Below, piece by piece: positions 63,057 through 64,000 of a DNA stretch of 64,000 nt (position 1 is its first letter; the number at the start of each line of letters is the position of its first letter). Source of the stretch: Acidobacteriota bacterium (GTDB taxonomy: Bacteria; Acidobacteriota; Terriglobia; Bryobacterales; Bryobacteraceae); assembly GCA_014584705.1 (NCBI GenBank), contig JACTMJ010000014.1, forward strand, positions 1 to 64,000. The letters run 5' to 3'. The notes below the pieces were generated by a model. The model did no database searches. It was not told the DNA's origin and saw only the letters and a list, made by a program, of their open reading frames with translations. The position numbers and the translations under genes were made by a program.

Positions 63057-64000
63057 CTATTGTTTGATCACGGTGCCGTCGCGCTTCCGGATCACGCCCC
63101 AGCCGCCGTTGAGTTTCTGGCGTTCTCCGCGCTCCCCGCTGCCAAACGGGTATTTGGCGGCCAGTTTTTCGTCCACCTCAATCCCCCATCCCGGAGCCTC
63201 GTTCGCATAAAGGTAGCCATTCTCCATGCGCGGGCAGCCGGTGAAAACTTCCCTTGTTTGTTCCCCGAACGCGGAATACTCCTGTACGCCGAAGTTGTAG
63301 CTCACCAGATCGAGGGCGACGTTGCAGGCGTGGCCGATGGGGCTGACGTCGCCGGGCCCGTGCCAGGCCGTGCGCACGCCGAAGGCTTCCCCAAGAATCG
63401 CCATCTTGCGGCACGGCGTAAGCCCGCCGGCCTGAGAAACATGGACGCGGATGTAATCAATCAGCCGCTCCGAGATGAGCGGGCTCCACTCGTGGGGGCT
63501 ATTGAAGAGTTCGCCCATCGCGAGCGGAGTGGCGCACTGGGCGCGCATCAGGCGGAACCAAGCGATATCCTCCGGCGATACGGGATCCTCCAGGAAGAAG
63601 AGCTTGAACCGCTCCATATCCTTCACCAACTGGAGCGCCTGCGTGGGCGTGACGCGCTCATGGACATCGTGGAGCAGTTCGATTTCCATGCCGAGTTCCT
63701 GCCGGCCCTTATCAAACATTTCGAGAGCACGGCGAATGTACGCAGCGGGCTCGAAGACCGGATCGTTGTGCAGTTTCGCGACCCGCACATCGCCGCGGCC
63801 GGATCCGTATCCGGCCATTCCCGGCACACCAACCTGCATCCGAATATGACGGAAGCCCCGGCCCATCCATTGCCGTGCGCTCTCAATCACTTCCGGAATC
63901 TCCGCGCCCGACGCATGTCCGTAGCAATCGGCGGCTTCGCGCAGCTTGCCGCCCAGAAGCTGGTAAACCGGCACGCCCAACTGTCGGCCCTTGATGTCCC
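63057..64000 (-). CDS. Mannonate-dehydratase-like enolase-superfamily enzyme (partial)
   Basis: At least 314 aa, with the N-terminus cut by the window edge and the frame open to base 64000. Enolase-superfamily C-terminal barrel motifs are seen: GFRHIRMQVGVPG, LLHDVHERVTP (Asp and His), FLEDPVSPED (Glu), MGELFNSPHEW (Glu) and WHGPGDVSPIGHACN (His). This set and order match the ManD/RspA branch, which dehydrates D-mannonate or D-gluconate, with some members of very low activity. It fits with the sugar-acid SDR and sugar-processing genes of the window. Confidence 0.87.
   Translation of the reverse strand, partial: DIKGRQLGVPVYQLLGGKLREAADCYGHASGAEIPEVIESARQWMGRGFRHIRMQVGVPGMAGYGSGRGDVRVAKLHNDPVFEPAAYIRRALEMFDKGRQELGMEIELLHDVHERVTPTQALQLVKDMERFKLFFLEDPVSPEDIAWFRLMRAQCATPLAMGELFNSPHEWSPLISERLIDYIRVHVSQAGGLTPCRKMAILGEAFGVRTAWHGPGDVSPIGHACNVALDLVSYNFGVQEYSAFGEQTREVFTGCPRMENGYLYANEAPGWGIEVDEKLAAKYPFGSGERGERQKLNGGWGVIRKRDGTVIKQ

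Noticed and set aside
1..64000. CRISPR arrays, insertion sequences or prophage genes
   Set aside because: No regularly spaced repeats, transposase, integrase or phage structural genes could be recognised in the window.

Overview
The window is high-GC bacterial DNA that reads best as a chromosomal segment of an Acidobacteriota member close to Bryobacterales/Solibacter. The taxonomy is inferred from style, not from a search. The supporting features are many enzymes with twin-arginine-like leaders (two sulfatases, an amine oxidase, a Gfo/Idh/MocA oxidoreductase, a xylose-isomerase-like protein, a DegT aminotransferase), a DUF1080 protein, a PEP-CTERM protein, a one-chain E2/E1 2-oxoglutarate dehydrogenase, and housekeeping genes scattered rather than held in their usual operons.

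Layout. 1-1.56 kb holds no supportable gene but has strong inverted repeats. 1.56-9.9 kb is an accessory/catabolic stretch: amine oxidase, sulfatase, esterase, PEP-CTERM protein, ECF sigma factor, Gfo/Idh/MocA oxidoreductase. 10-20 kb holds kgd-type 2-oxoglutarate dehydrogenase, an M48 lipoprotein protease, a SIS-domain sugar isomerase, an SDR, two small membrane or outer-membrane proteins and a lone hrcA. 20-25.4 kb (minus strand) holds a sugar isomerase/epimerase, a quinone oxidoreductase, an uncharacterised membrane protein, and two secreted proteins, the second of which is frameshifted. 25.5-29.5 kb holds thiD, a polyphosphate-glucokinase-like ROK kinase, a Nudix hydrolase and an FHA-GAF-PP2C phosphatase.

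29.5-32.6 kb is the most distinctive part. A Fur-family regulator is divergent from a bacterial microcompartment hexamer shell protein, which is followed directly by an acylating aldehyde dehydrogenase. That enzyme carries a long C-terminal extension with two similar amphipathic helices, a cysteine cluster and a basic terminal module. No other shell gene lies in the window, so this is a minimal or satellite microcompartment locus.

32.6-48.5 kb holds recJ, a tandem metallo-beta-lactamase protein, a sodium:solute symporter, a DUF1080 protein, guaB, a HipA-like kinase, thiO, folD, coaE-htrA, a HAD hydrolase, a stress protein and an isolated nuoA. 48.6-53.1 kb holds an exported DegT aminotransferase/ceramidase-like pair and a second sulfatase. 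53.2-60.9 kb holds the c-di-AMP/cell-wall operon cdaA-cdaR-glmM, a mutarotase, an IscU-like scaffold, RNase R, and fliW-csrA. 61.2-62.7 kb holds tRNA-Val(GAC) and a VapBC50-like toxin-antitoxin pair with three phased operator-like repeats. The window ends inside a mannonate-dehydratase-like enolase-superfamily gene.

Taken together, the secreted sulfatases, esterase, epimerases, symporter and mannonate-dehydratase-like enzyme suggest a polysaccharide or glycoconjugate degrader. All functions are read from motifs by eye.
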